Both the position numbers and the translations under genes were made by a program. Shown here piece after piece: positions 33,750-43,600 of a stretch of DNA of 49,383 nucleotides (within the stretch, counting starts at the first letter, position 1; every line of letters begins with the position of its first letter). The notes beneath the pieces were generated by a model. The model saw nothing but the letters and a program-made list of their open reading frames with translations, was not told the DNA's origin and did not search any database. This stretch comes from Bacteroidales bacterium (GTDB taxonomy: Bacteria; Bacteroidota; Bacteroidia; Bacteroidales; Paludibacteraceae). The stretch is taken from NCBI GenBank assembly GCA_012837935.1, contig DUQG01000022.1:1-49383 (forward strand), read 5' to 3'.

Positions 33750-35237
33750 TCAAACCGATATTTTCAAAAAACTGAAGGAAAAACCAAGTTTTTCAACCAC
33801 ATCGGAAGGTAATAAACTCTCTACCGACTGCTCACTCAGAGCCAAATCACCGGCAAGCCCATGCAGAAAAATTCCCAGCAATGCACTCTCTTCCGATGTG
33901 TATTTTTGAGCCATGAGTCCGGCAATAATTCCGGTAAGCACATCGCCCATACCACCCACAGCCATGCCCGGATTTCCGGAAGAATTAAAGAAAACCCGTC
34001 CGCTTGGCAAGGCTATAACGGTATGTGCACCTTTTAAAACGATGATAACACCTAACTCTGTTGCTTTCTTATATGCTTTTTCCAATCTTTTAAGTGAATT
34101 GGAAAATGTGCCGAACAGTCGCTCAAACTCTTTCGGATGAGGCGTGAGAATGCTGTTTTTGGGAATATCATTTAGAAAATCAGGGTGTTTTGAGATAATA
34201 TTGAGTGCATCTGCATCTAACACACAAGGCTGTTTAATGCTTTTCAGCAGATTTATCAGCTTTTCAGCACTATCTTTTTCGGTACCTAAGCCCGGTCCGA
34301 AAGCAAAAGCAGTATAATTTGTCAGCGAATTTAATTTATCTGTAAAAATAGCCTCCGGCACTGCTGTTTGTAAAATTACTCGATTTTCTTCCACACTGTG
34401 AACTGTTACCAAACCTGCTCCACTTCGCAAACATGCTCTAGAAGCCAAAATAGTTGCACCTGCCATTCCTTGCTTACCACCCCAGATTAGCACATGTCCA
34501 AATGTTCCTTTATGCGAAAACAAATCACGCTCTTTAAGCATGCTTTTCACTTCTCTAGCCTCAACAAAACTATAGGGTGTTATCATTTCTTGAATTGCAT
34601 CGGCATTGAGTTGAATATCAATCACTTTCCACTCACCTATAAAACTTTCATTTTCAGAGAAAAAGAATGCCAACTTCGGAAATTGTAAAGTATAAGTTAA
34701 GTCGGCTTTAACAATTGTGTCATTCTTTTCCGCACATTTATCTCCATCCAAGCCGGAAGGAATATCAATGGAAATTACGGTATTTTCAGTTGAATTTATC
34801 CACTCCACCGCTTGCTTGTAAATTCCTTCCAGTGAACGGGAAAGCCCCGAGCCGAAAAGTGCATCCACGATAAGCGTCTCTTTTGTGATAGCAAGCGGTG
34901 TAAAGCTATCTTTTTGCTCGGAAAAGAAATTGGGAAAAAAGCGCAACATCCGCTCTTTATTCTGCTGACAATCAGACGAAAGTTTGCCTGTATGCAACAA
35001 AATAACTTGAACTTCATATCCAACCTGCAAAAGCATTCGCCCGAGCGCAAGTCCATCGCCACCGTTGTTTCCCGGTCCGGCAAGGATAAGCACAGGACGA
35101 TTTAATTCAAAATCATTTTTGAATTGAGTTAAAATACGGTCAGCAGCACGTTCCATCAAGTCTATTGATAAAATCGGCTCACGCTCAATTGTGTGTAAAT
35201 CAAGCTGTCGGATTTGTGATGTGGTAAATATCTTCAT
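33750..35237 (-). CDS. nnrD: Bifunctional NAD(P)H-hydrate epimerase and dehydratase
   Basis: The 495-residue protein repairs NAD(P)HX, the hydrated form of NAD(P)H. The N-terminal YjeF_N epimerase domain (about 1-215) carries the AGPGNNGGDG loop at 53-62. The C-terminal dehydratase domain (about 230-490) has LTPHPKEFERL, NPGMAVGGMGDVLTG (ending near 436) and the ATP/ADP-dependent kinase-like fold. Length and domain order match E. coli NnrD/YjeF. It is transcribed away from the TIGR02757 gene and ends in its own terminator before the exporter operon. Confidence 0.94.
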   Translation of the reverse strand: MKIFTTSQIRQLDLHTIEREPILSIDLMERAADRILTQFKNDFELNRPVLILAGPGNNGGDGLALGRMLLQVGYEVQVILLHTGKLSSDCQQNKERMLRFFPNFFSEQKDSFTPLAITKETLIVDALFGSGLSRSLEGIYKQAVEWINSTENTVISIDIPSGLDGDKCAEKNDTIVKADLTYTLQFPKLAFFFSENESFIGEWKVIDIQLNADAIQEMITPYSFVEAREVKSMLKERDLFSHKGTFGHVLIWGGKQGMAGATILASRACLRSGAGLVTVHSVEENRVILQTAVPEAIFTDKLNSLTNYTAFAFGPGLGTEKDSAEKLINLLKSIKQPCVLDADALNIISKHPDFLNDIPKNSILTPHPKEFERLFGTFSNSLKRLEKAYKKATELGVIIVLKGAHTVIALPSGRVFFNSSGNPGMAVGGMGDVLTGIIAGLMAQKYTSEESALLGIFLHGLAGDLALSEQSVESLLPSDVVEKLGFSFSFLKISV

Positions 35238-35284
35238 TTTTTTATAAATTTATACGAATTAAGACGAGTTACGCGAATTTTGCT

Positions 35285-35327
35285 AATCAACCAATTAACT
35301 ATTACACCAATCAACCAATTGACTATT
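35285..35327. repeat. Short AT-rich tandem repeat
   Basis: AATCAACCAATTRACTATT occurs at 35285-35303 and 35309-35327, next to a GAATTA/GCGAATT-rich stretch (35245-35280). A similar GAATT-rich stretch precedes sprA (48040-48110). It is non-coding spacer. Confidence 0.5.
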
Positions 35328-35330
35328 TAA

Positions 35331-36089
35331 CTAACCGTTTACTCCCAATCCGAATAGTGCAAAGTCATATTTTATCGGATCGTCTGCATCAAAAGTACGA
35401 AGAATTTCGGTAATTTCTTCTACGGCTTTCCAGTCATTTTGTCGGCGAGTGAGAAGTCCGAGATCTCGCCCTACATTGCCTGTGTGCACATCAAGTGGAA
35501 GCATCAGCGACGACATAGGAATATTTTTCCAAAGTCCGAAATCAACTCCTTTATCATCGTTCCGAACCATCCAGCGAAGAAACATATTCAGCCGTTTAGC
35601 CGAAGAATTTTTGCTTACATCAGATAGATGTTTTCTACTTCTATCCTCATGAGGAACTTCCAAAAATACGTCACGAAAATGCTTTAAAGCTGTGAAAATG
35701 GAATTATCTTGCTGAAAACCTTCTGTAAAAACTTGTTCCAACCCACCGTGATTTTGATAGATGTTTTTTAGCGAATGAAGGAAGAAAACACAATCTTCTC
35801 CGTTAAAAGTTCGATGCACAAAATCCAGAAAAGGAGTGAAATCATCTTCTTCCATAATGAAATCAAAAGGTGCAAAATCCATTCGCGCCATCAATCGCCA
35901 TCCATTTCGGATAATGGTTTTTCGCTGTCCCCAAGCAATGGATGCAGAAAGAAATCCGGCAATTTCTATATCTTCTTTTCGGATAAACCGATGCGAGATT
36001 TGAATAGGATCGTTCTCTATAAAATCAAGATGATTGAAACGAAGAACAGCCTTATCCAAAAGCATTTTTATTTCGTTTGAACTATTCAT
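35331..36089 (-). CDS. TIGR02757 (DUF2400) family protein
   Basis: The 252-residue protein has the family's characteristic C-terminal segment LPLDVHTGNVGRDLGLL followed by a W-x-A-V-E-E-I-T stretch and DPIKYDFALFGLGV. The central part contains FLSASIAWGQRKTI. No experimental function is known to me. The helical C-terminal region recalls helix-hairpin-helix DNA glycosylases, but the catalytic pattern is not obvious. It is divergent from the ompA-like gene and has a TAATTTTG -7 element on the minus strand at 36118-36125. Confidence 0.82.
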   Translation of the reverse strand: MNSSNEIKMLLDKAVLRFNHLDFIENDPIQISHRFIRKEDIEIAGFLSASIAWGQRKTIIRNGWRLMARMDFAPFDFIMEEDDFTPFLDFVHRTFNGEDCVFFLHSLKNIYQNHGGLEQVFTEGFQQDNSIFTALKHFRDVFLEVPHEDRSRKHLSDVSKNSSAKRLNMFLRWMVRNDDKGVDFGLWKNIPMSSLMLPLDVHTGNVGRDLGLLTRRQNDWKAVEEITEILRTFDADDPIKYDFALFGLGVNG

Positions 36090-36117
36090 TTGTAGGAATT
36101 TTCGCCGCGATAGACAA

Positions 36118-36125
36118 CAAAATTA
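36118..36125 (-). promoter_or_regulatory. -7 element for the TIGR02757 gene
   Basis: On the minus strand it reads TAATTTTG (consensus TAnnTTTG), 28 bases upstream of the ATG at 36089. Confidence 0.45.
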
Positions 36126-36188
36126 CAATTTTTATTTATAGAATTAATGTTTCAAAGTGGATTCTTTTTGTTTTTACTTATCTTTTAT

Positions 36189-36230
36189 TTTAGAAGTTTA
36201 TTGGAAATGCAAACGTTTGCACCTTCTAAA
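36189..36230. promoter_or_regulatory. Nested palindrome with a LacI-type core, upstream of the ompA-like gene
   Basis: The 14-bp perfect palindrome TGCAAACGTTTGCA (36208-36221) has the form of LacI/GalR operators. Outer arms TTTAGAAG/CTTCTAAA (36189-36196 with 36223-36230) surround it. It lies about 25 bp upstream of the -33 element. No LacI-family gene is in the window. Confidence 0.45.
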
Positions 36231-36253
36231 TAACAATATATTTAAATACACAT

Positions 36254-36284
36254 CTTGTTTATTACAGTTTTTCAACTATTTTTG
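36254..36284 (+). promoter_or_regulatory. Promoter of the OmpA/TSP3 gene
   Basis: CTTG (36254-36257), a 19-bp spacer and TATTTTTG (36277-36284) make a near-consensus Bacteroidota promoter. The leader would be about 55 nt. Confidence 0.7.
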
Positions 36285-36344
36285 AACGATAATACAACAT
36301 TTTTTATGTACTAAATAATCATTTAAAATAACAAAATTAAAATT

Positions 36345-37691
36345 ATGAAATTACGAAATTGTTTTATGGCTGTATTGATTGTTTTCTCTTCAGTACTAGC
36401 CGCACAGACAGAAAACAGCCGTTTCTCAATCGGCTTATATGGTGGTCTGAATGAGTACAATGGAGATCTAGGAAATGGACTTTTCAAGTTCAAAGACATC
36501 AATCCATTAGGCGGACTCTCTTTATCTACCTACGTAAGTCCATCTTTCAACGTTGGAGTACAAGGAACTTTTGGTAAATACAGCTTCACATCAACTAACG
36601 ACGCATATCCAGGCGCCGAGTTCCTAGGCAATAAGTACGATGCTTCGATGTACTTGGAATACAAACTGAATAACGGCTACATTTTCAGCAAAAATGCGAA
36701 GTTATCACCATTTCTTACTGCGGGAATTGGATTTGCAGGCTATATGGGTGATGCAGATAAAATTCAGACTTTCCCACTGGATTTAATTGTTCCTGTTGGT
36801 GCCGGTCTTAAGTATCAATTCTGTGACAATTTCGCTATTCAATACAAATACCTTTATAACTTTACCAACCACGACGAACACGATTTAATTCGCTTGACAG
36901 GTAAAAACGATGCTTACGGACAACACTTGCTTGGCTTCGTAATTTCACTGGGTGGTAAAAAAGCAGTAGTAGAAGAAGTGGAAGCTGATTCTGATGGTGA
37001 CGGTGTAGTAGATAGCAAAGACCTTTGCCCTGACACCCCAAGAGGAGTAACTGTTGATGAATATGGTTGTCCTATTGACAGCGATGGTGACGGTGTAGCT
37101 GACTACCTAGACAAATGTCCAAACACACCAAAAGGTGTAAAAGTAGATGCTAACGGATGTCCAATCGATAGCGATGGTGACGGTGTAGCTGATTACCTAG
37201 ACAAATGTCCGAACACACCAAAAGGTGTAAAAGTAGATGCTGACGGATGTCCAATTGACACTGACGGAGACGGTGTGCCAGATTACTTAGACAAATGTCC
37301 AACTATCCCGGGACCGAAAGATAATAATGGTTGTCCTATTGAGGTAAAGGAAATGATTGAAGAATTGGAAGGCGTACAATTTGAGTTTGATAGCAGTGTA
37401 ATTACTCCTGAGTCTTATCCTGCATTAGATGCTGCTGCGAACACATTGAAAGAAAATCCGGAATACAGACTTGACATTGCAGGTCACACAGACAGCACTG
37501 GTGATGACACATACAATCAAGGATTATCTGAAAGACGTGCGGCTTCTGTTGCTAAATATCTAGTAGAAAAAGGTGTTGATGAATCAAGACTTACAACTAC
37601 CGGATATGGTGAAACTCAACCAATTGCTGATAATGATACAGCAGAAGGAAGAGCGAAAAACCGTCGTGTAGAGTTCAAAGTCCTTAATTAA
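36345..37691 (+). CDS. OmpA-family protein with thrombospondin type 3 repeats
   Basis: The 448-residue protein has a signal peptide (about 1-20, ending LAAQ) and an N-terminal beta-barrel of about 185 residues. Four calcium-binding TSP3 repeats follow at 216-333 (three of 30 residues, the last of 28), each with DxDGDGVxD and one or two Cys. An OmpA_C peptidoglycan-binding domain at about 340-448 carries GHTDSTGDDTYNQGLSERRA and NRRVEF. It anchors the outer membrane to peptidoglycan. Repeats two and three are nearly identical in DNA, pointing to recent duplication or conversion. It has its own promoter and a strong terminator. Confidence 0.94.
   Translation: MKLRNCFMAVLIVFSSVLAAQTENSRFSIGLYGGLNEYNGDLGNGLFKFKDINPLGGLSLSTYVSPSFNVGVQGTFGKYSFTSTNDAYPGAEFLGNKYDASMYLEYKLNNGYIFSKNAKLSPFLTAGIGFAGYMGDADKIQTFPLDLIVPVGAGLKYQFCDNFAIQYKYLYNFTNHDEHDLIRLTGKNDAYGQHLLGFVISLGGKKAVVEEVEADSDGDGVVDSKDLCPDTPRGVTVDEYGCPIDSDGDGVADYLDKCPNTPKGVKVDANGCPIDSDGDGVADYLDKCPNTPKGVKVDADGCPIDTDGDGVPDYLDKCPTIPGPKDNNGCPIEVKEMIEELEGVQFEFDSSVITPESYPALDAAANTLKENPEYRLDIAGHTDSTGDDTYNQGLSERRAASVAKYLVEKGVDESRLTTTGYGETQPIADNDTAEGRAKNRRVEFKVLN
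36990..37343 (+). repeat. TSP3 repeat-coding DNA
   Basis: Units are 36990-37079, 37080-37169, 37170-37259 and 37260-37343. Units two and three differ at only a few bases over 90 bp; one and four are more diverged. Confidence 0.85.
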
Positions 37692-37709
37692 TTGACATAA
37701 AACTTACAA

Positions 37710-37747
37710 AAAGCTCCATCAAACAGTTTGGTGGAGCTTTTTTTATT
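37710..37747 (+). terminator. Terminator of the ompA-like gene
   Basis: AAAGCTCCA/TGGAGCTTT (37710-37718 with 37732-37740) with inner CAAA/TTTG pairing is followed by a run of T. Confidence 0.9.
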
Positions 37748-37787
37748 AAAAAATATTGATTTTCTGCCAAATTAGACAATGTTTCCT

Positions 37788-37795
37788 TACATTTG
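37788..37795 (+). promoter_or_regulatory. -7 element for the AmpG-like gene
   Basis: TACATTTG fits TAnnTTTG, 77 bases upstream of the ATG at 37873. The -33 region has no clear TTTG. Confidence 0.45.
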
Positions 37796-37872
37796 CAAGC
37801 ATTGCTACGAATGAATAACATAAATCATTTTCATAGCGCATATTTTCTCTTTTTATAAAAAACACACTCTCT

Positions 37873-39732
37873 ATGAAACAACAGGAAAAAGCGAAAAAGA
37901 AACATTCACCTTGGGCATGGATTCCTACGCTTTATTTTGCTGAAGGCATTCCTTATGTAGTTGCTATGACTGTATCAGTCATTATGTATAAGCGACTCGG
38001 AATTTCCAATACGGACATTGCACTTTATACAAGTTGGCTCTATTTACCTTGGGTAATTAAGCCTTTTTGGAGTCCTTTTGTGGATTTAATAAAGACTAAA
38101 CGCTGGTGGATTATTACCATGCAACTGCTTATTGGTGCAGGATTGGCAGGAGTAGCTTTTCTTATTCCTACACCATTCTATTTTCAGGCAACACTAGCGG
38201 TTTTCTGGCTTTTAGCATTTAGCTCCGCCACACACGATATAGCGGCAGATGGTTTTTACATGCTTGCATTGGACAGCAATCAGCAGTCGTTTTTTGTTGG
38301 AATTAGAAGCACATTCTATCGTTTAGCAATGATTGTGGGACAAGGGATTCTAATTATTTTGGCGGGCAGTTTGGAGGTTGCCACCGGAACTGAACCTCTT
38401 AAAATTAATATACAATCTTCCAACACCACACAAACTGAATTTATTGCTAACGCACCAATTTTACGAGATAGTACTACAACAGAGCCTACGTTTTTTGCTT
38501 ATCCTTCCAATTTAGTACTTTCTACACAAAACATATCACAGAAAAAGCTAGCTGAAGTAAAAGAATTTGCTAAAACAGAGAATGTAAAAAACGGTTTTAT
38601 TCAGTTGGAAAATTCAATTGAGCAAACTAACAGCGATGAGAAAGTAAGCTGGTGGTCTAAAAATATTGCAAACCCATTAGCTGATTTTATTCGAAGAAAT
38701 TTTGCAGAAGAAAAACAACAAACCGTTGTTTCCGGCGATGTAGGAAATGCAGGAATTATTACCGTAACACTTAATCGGAAACCTGAAGAAGGCAAAGAAA
38801 TGGTGCTCAACTCACGTTTTTCAGGTGGCGATAAAAGTATTTCGTTAATTGGTGGCGAGAGACTTGTATTTAATGAAACAAACTGGGACAAACCTGCTTA
38901 TCTGGTTGTTCAACTCGACAAAAAACTAAATACCGAAGTTAGTAGCACTTTCACCGCTACATCCGGAAACTTACGACTTGCTTGGAGTATTACATTTTAT
39001 GTGCTGGCAGGATTTTTCTTGTTGGTGTTTATTTATCACCGATTTGTACTACCACATCCGGCTTCAGATGTTACTAAAAACCATGCACCAAGCGATATCC
39101 TTCGAGAATTTGGGCTTACTTTCAAATCGTTTTTCCAAAAAAAAGGTATCTGGATTGCCATTGCATTTATGCTACTTTACCGCTTAGGCGAGGCTATGTT
39201 AGTTAAAATGGCGTCACCGTTTTTATTGGATGGGCGTGATGTGGGTGGGCTTGGATTGACCACGGGACAAGTTGGATTTGTGTATGGAACTGTGGGTGTA
39301 ATTTCGCTTACATTAGGCGGAATAGTAGGTGGAATTGCCGCCTCAAGGAAAGGACTTAAATATTGGCTTTGGCCAATGGCACTCAGTATAACGCTACCTC
39401 ACTTAGCATTTTTATATCTATCTTGGTTTATGCCTGAAAATATGTTTTTAATCAATCTGGCTGTAGCATTCGAGCAGTTTGGATACGGATTTGGGTTTAC
39501 AGCCTATATGCTCTACTTGATTTACTTCTCTGATGGCAAACACAAAACGGCTCATTATGCTATTTGTACAGGCTTTATGGCACTCGGAATGATGCTTCCG
39601 GGGATGATAGCCGGATGGATTCAAGAGCTAATCGGTTACAATCACTTCTTTATTTTTGTGATGATTTGTGCCATTCCTACACTGGCGGTTATTCCATTCT
39701 TAAAAGTAGATAAATCATTTGGAAGAAAGTAA
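37873..39732 (+). CDS. AmpG-like MFS permease with a large soluble insertion
   Basis: The 619-residue MFS protein has helices 1-6 at about 15-170 and 7-12 at about 368-615. The N-terminal half carries FAEGIPYVVAMTVSVIMYKR and ATHDIAADGFY, features of the AmpG muropeptide permease group. Between the halves is a soluble region of about 195 residues (173-368) absent from E. coli AmpG. Its second part (about 285-365) reads like a beta-sandwich, with LVFNETNWDKPAYLVVQ. By even helix number the insertion should be cytoplasmic, but a Calx-beta-like fold would fit the periplasm better; topology is open. Substrate assignment to muropeptides is by family only. Confidence 0.8.
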   Translation: MKQQEKAKKKHSPWAWIPTLYFAEGIPYVVAMTVSVIMYKRLGISNTDIALYTSWLYLPWVIKPFWSPFVDLIKTKRWWIITMQLLIGAGLAGVAFLIPTPFYFQATLAVFWLLAFSSATHDIAADGFYMLALDSNQQSFFVGIRSTFYRLAMIVGQGILIILAGSLEVATGTEPLKINIQSSNTTQTEFIANAPILRDSTTTEPTFFAYPSNLVLSTQNISQKKLAEVKEFAKTENVKNGFIQLENSIEQTNSDEKVSWWSKNIANPLADFIRRNFAEEKQQTVVSGDVGNAGIITVTLNRKPEEGKEMVLNSRFSGGDKSISLIGGERLVFNETNWDKPAYLVVQLDKKLNTEVSSTFTATSGNLRLAWSITFYVLAGFFLLVFIYHRFVLPHPASDVTKNHAPSDILREFGLTFKSFFQKKGIWIAIAFMLLYRLGEAMLVKMASPFLLDGRDVGGLGLTTGQVGFVYGTVGVISLTLGGIVGGIAASRKGLKYWLWPMALSITLPHLAFLYLSWFMPENMFLINLAVAFEQFGYGFGFTAYMLYLIYFSDGKHKTAHYAICTGFMALGMMLPGMIAGWIQELIGYNHFFIFVMICAIPTLAVIPFLKVDKSFGRK

Positions 39733-39837
39733 TCCAAGGTTCGGATGTTTGGATGTTTGGGGGAAATGTATTGAGACAATGAGAAGACTTAATTTTGCTT
39801 TTGTTTTGAAAATTTTCTCTCAAAGCGGCTTTTTTCT

Positions 39838-39845
39838 TAACTTTG
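39838..39845 (+). promoter_or_regulatory. -7 element for tyrA
   Basis: TAACTTTG fits TAnnTTTG and lies 24 bases before the ATG at 39870, giving a short leader. Confidence 0.5.
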
Positions 39846-39869
39846 CACCCAAATTTTTACAAAAACAGA

Positions 39870-40643
39870 ATGAAAATACTAATATTAGGTGCCGGAAAAA
39901 TGGGTACATTCCTTACAGATGTGCTTTGCATTGACCACGAAGTGGCACTTTACGATACTGACCCAAAGAAACTTCGATTTGTATTTAACACGCTTCGATT
40001 AACGAAATTAGAAGAAATAAAGGAATTTGAACCTGAACTGCTTATCAACTGCGTAACCTTAAAATATACAGTGGATGCTTTTGAAAAAGTTCTACCTTAT
40101 ATTCCTAAATCTTGTATTATTTCCGATATTGCTTCTGTAAAAACAGGTCTTCAAGATTATTACGAGAAATGCGGCAGACGCTACGTATCAACTCACCCGA
40201 TGTTCGGACCTACTTTTGCTACGCTGGATAATTTGAGCACGCAATCTGCCATTATTATTTCAGAATCAGACCATATGGGGAAGGCATTTTTTAAAGATTT
40301 ATACCTTTCTTTGCGTCTAAAAATCTTTGAATACACATTCGATGAGCACGACGAAACAATTGCCTACTCGCTTTCTATTCCATTTGCATCTACACTGGTT
40401 TTTGCATCGGTGATGAAGCATCAGGATGCACCGGGAACGACATTTAAGCGTCATATGGATATTGCTCAGGGACTACTTTCGGAAGATGATTTTTTGCTCT
40501 CTGAGATACTTTTCAATCCATATACCCCAAAACAAGTTGAAAATATCCGATTGGAACTTCGTGAGTTGTTGGATATTATTGAGAAAAAAGACAACGAAAG
40601 AATGTTTAAGTTTTTGGCAAAGGTTCGGAAGAATATAGAATAG
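39870..40643 (+). CDS. tyrA: Prephenate dehydrogenase
   Basis: The 257-residue protein, read from ATG 39870 (MKILILGAGKMG; the frame is open further to a TTG at 39843), converts prephenate to 4-hydroxyphenylpyruvate in tyrosine synthesis. The NAD-binding GAGKMG is at 7-12. The conserved SDIASVK and the STHPMFGP segment with the catalytic His follow. No chorismate mutase or ACT domain is fused. It stops one base before the stop codon of sprA on the other strand. Confidence 0.9.
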   Translation: MKILILGAGKMGTFLTDVLCIDHEVALYDTDPKKLRFVFNTLRLTKLEEIKEFEPELLINCVTLKYTVDAFEKVLPYIPKSCIISDIASVKTGLQDYYEKCGRRYVSTHPMFGPTFATLDNLSTQSAIIISESDHMGKAFFKDLYLSLRLKIFEYTFDEHDETIAYSLSIPFASTLVFASVMKHQDAPGTTFKRHMDIAQGLLSEDDFLLSEILFNPYTPKQVENIRLELRELLDIIEKKDNERMFKFLAKVRKNIE

Positions 40644-40644
40644 T

Positions 40645-43600
40645 TTACCTTGTCAGCATAAACTTAAAGCTGATTCCAAAGTTAGTGGAAGAAACAGGAT
40701 AAGCCGATGACACAAGCGGTGCAGTCTTTTGACGGTCAAAAAACATTTGCAGGTTCACTTTGGAACTAAACACATAGTCGGCTGTAAAACGTAGCGAAAT
40801 AATTTTATTTCCGCTGGAAGCTTGCGTAATGTCTTCACTCACTTTTCTGAGCAAGCTTTTTACATCTTTGTAAGAAACATCCATATTTAACTTCAGGTCG
40901 TTTTTAACTGTCTGACGTTGAGCAGATTTAAGTTTCAACACCACATCAAAATCATTCACCACATAGCCTACACCAATCACAAACTCATCGGAAAGTGCTT
41001 CAATAAGCTGCGTGCTATTCAAGTTTAAGGACATATTTCGCTGTCTACGATATTCTGCTTTGGCAGTCATGCTGTTTTTCATAGCCATATTTAAGCCAAA
41101 CAACGGACTAAAACTCTCGTTCATGGAAACTGTTGAAATATCGTATGCCATTGACGGAATCGGCATATTGGTTTGCACATCGCGGATAAACCCAAGTGCC
41201 GAATCATCGCCACCATCCATAGGCACCCAAGTTGAGTAAGAACCGTAATTTCCAATGGTGTAAGTATTTCTGTAAGCATGTGTCAAACTCACCGAGCGGA
41301 ACTTCTCTTTTACCCAATCCAAATTGGAAAGTCCGTTAAAATTAACCGTCCAGTTGGGTAAAATATCCAATAAAGAAAGGAATGGATTGGTCTTTACGTG
41401 CTCAGGGTTTCTTCCGGTATATGCTGCCAAGAACGCCGGAATTAATACATCGGGGGAATTTAAATCGTAAGTTCCATTGTTCGGGTCAAATGGTTTTCCG
41501 CTGATACCCGGCATTTCGGCAAAAAATCCGGTAGTCGGATAATTCTTCATTTTACTTTCCAGACGAGATGCGATAATATTTCTATACGCTCTAAATTTTC
41601 TGAACGACTCAGAATTATAGTTGTCCGCAGCATTTCCAATCTTTTCAAAAGACGTTTTCAATGCTACCTGTGTTATATTGAAATTACCATTAAAAGTTGA
41701 AGGCATTCCGGGGTGCATATAGTGAATCACCGTATTAGCCATAGTTTGACGTTTTGCAGACAAGTCAATTTTCAGTCCGGCAATCGGTTCCACCGTAGCA
41801 CGAATATCCAAGTCGGAAGTTACCGCTCTATTAGCAGGATTTATCACATCTTGCTCCATATAGAGCCAGCCATTATCACGTATATATTCCAACGTATTAT
41901 CATCTTGAAAACCAAACACAAATCCCAATCCCGGTGCCTTTATTCCATCCACTTTGGATAAACCTAAGAAACCCGGTTCCGGTAAAAATCCGGGGATAGT
42001 CAAACTGTTGGATTGTGTGTAAGTTACAGAAACTTTGCGCACACTCATTGGCAAGCGAATGGCAAAATCGGCTATTTTTTCGCCAACTGAACGCTCGTTA
42101 GGGTCTTTACTGGTAATAGAAACAGCGGCATTGTTGGCATCCATTACGGGCACAAGCACCACAGAAGTCGGACTTGTAACTTTATAAGGCAAACGAATGG
42201 GTCGTCCAAGTGAGTCTTTTGCCGTAAAAGTCAATTTTTCACTATTCAAACCGTGATTAACAGTAAGCGTATCACCTTTTTTCAGATTTACGGTTTGATT
42301 GAAAGTTTTCGGGGTAAACGGCTGACGGCGTGCATTTCTGTTTCCTCGGTCAAGTACTCCTTTCAAGAATTTAGACTTTTTGTATAATGTTTCAAAATTC
42401 AAATCGGCATTTCCCGTAAATCGTCCCAAAGATGAAGCCATATTTCCAATATCTGCTCCACCTTCCATCACGGCACTTCTGTTCCAACTATACGTAGAAG
42501 TATATTGCGTATTGGCTGTAACCCAATCCATAAAAGGAAACTTGTCAATCGGCAATTTCCAGCTTGCGTTGAAGACCTGCTGATAAGAGTACGGTGTTCC
42601 CATTTTGCGAATGCTGTGCCATACGGTATCTCGCCAAGCTTCGTAATGCTCTTTACCCATTTCCGGTGTAAAATAACTCTCCTCAATATTGGCATTCATC
42701 GCTGTTTGCAGTCCAAACTCAATAGCACGAGTCAATTTATATTTAAAGTCAAACTGACGATTCCAAATAAAATCTTTACTGAAACTTAAATTATCAAAGT
42801 TTGGCGCACCCGAACTCATTCCCGAAAAATCGCGTAATTTTATTTGCGAATAGTTTCTATTCAAACTACTGCTGTACATAATGCTTGTAGGCAAGTAGTA
42901 GAAGTTAAAATCTTTTATCAATTTCAAATGCGGACTTTCCAATGCTTTCGATTTCTTAAACGGTTCCCAAGGTTCCATATTAAATCCATAGGAATAGTTG
43001 ATAGAAGCGCGTTGTTGTTTTGCTAAATTTTGCTCAATTTCCGGTGTGTGCTCCGTGGTTTCGTTGGTTGAGTAAGAAATGCTCACGTTTGCAGGGTCAT
43101 AAAACATCGGTTTTTTGCTGCGAATATTCACTTTGGCATTAGTTATATTGAAACTTTTCGATTCACGAACCGATTGCGTCATGGCTTTAAGCGAGTCGAT
43201 GTCAGACTGATTTTCCAAAATACTCAAAGCATCTTTTAGCAAAATATCTTCGTCGAGCGGATTGTATTTCGGCGAATGAGTTTCGTTGGTGTAGGTGTAA
43301 TAAGCCGGAATCTGCAATTTAGCTTGCTCCGGAAGGAAACGTCCCAAATCTAACGAAGCTGAAAGATTGATTGAATAATGATCTTCCATATTCCGATTGG
43401 TTACATTGCTTTCAATGCCGCCAAATCCGGCAGTTTCCATTCTTCCCGCCACATTAAACGAACCCAGGTCAGACAAGTTGAACGCCAGATTAGCTAATCC
43501 AGCCCAACCGCCCGATTGGTCAAATTCAGCCATTCGCATCTCATTTACCCAAACTTCACCCGATTTTACCTCGCCGCTTTTATTCCGCACCCCAATCATA

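Noticed and set aside
36990-37343. Regular repeats resembling a CRISPR array
   Set aside because: The repeats are in frame, have no unique spacers and encode TSP3 calcium-binding units.
39843-39869. TTG-initiated longer tyrA
   Set aside because: The TTG overlaps the -7 element, and the ATG at 39870 begins directly at the Rossmann strand.
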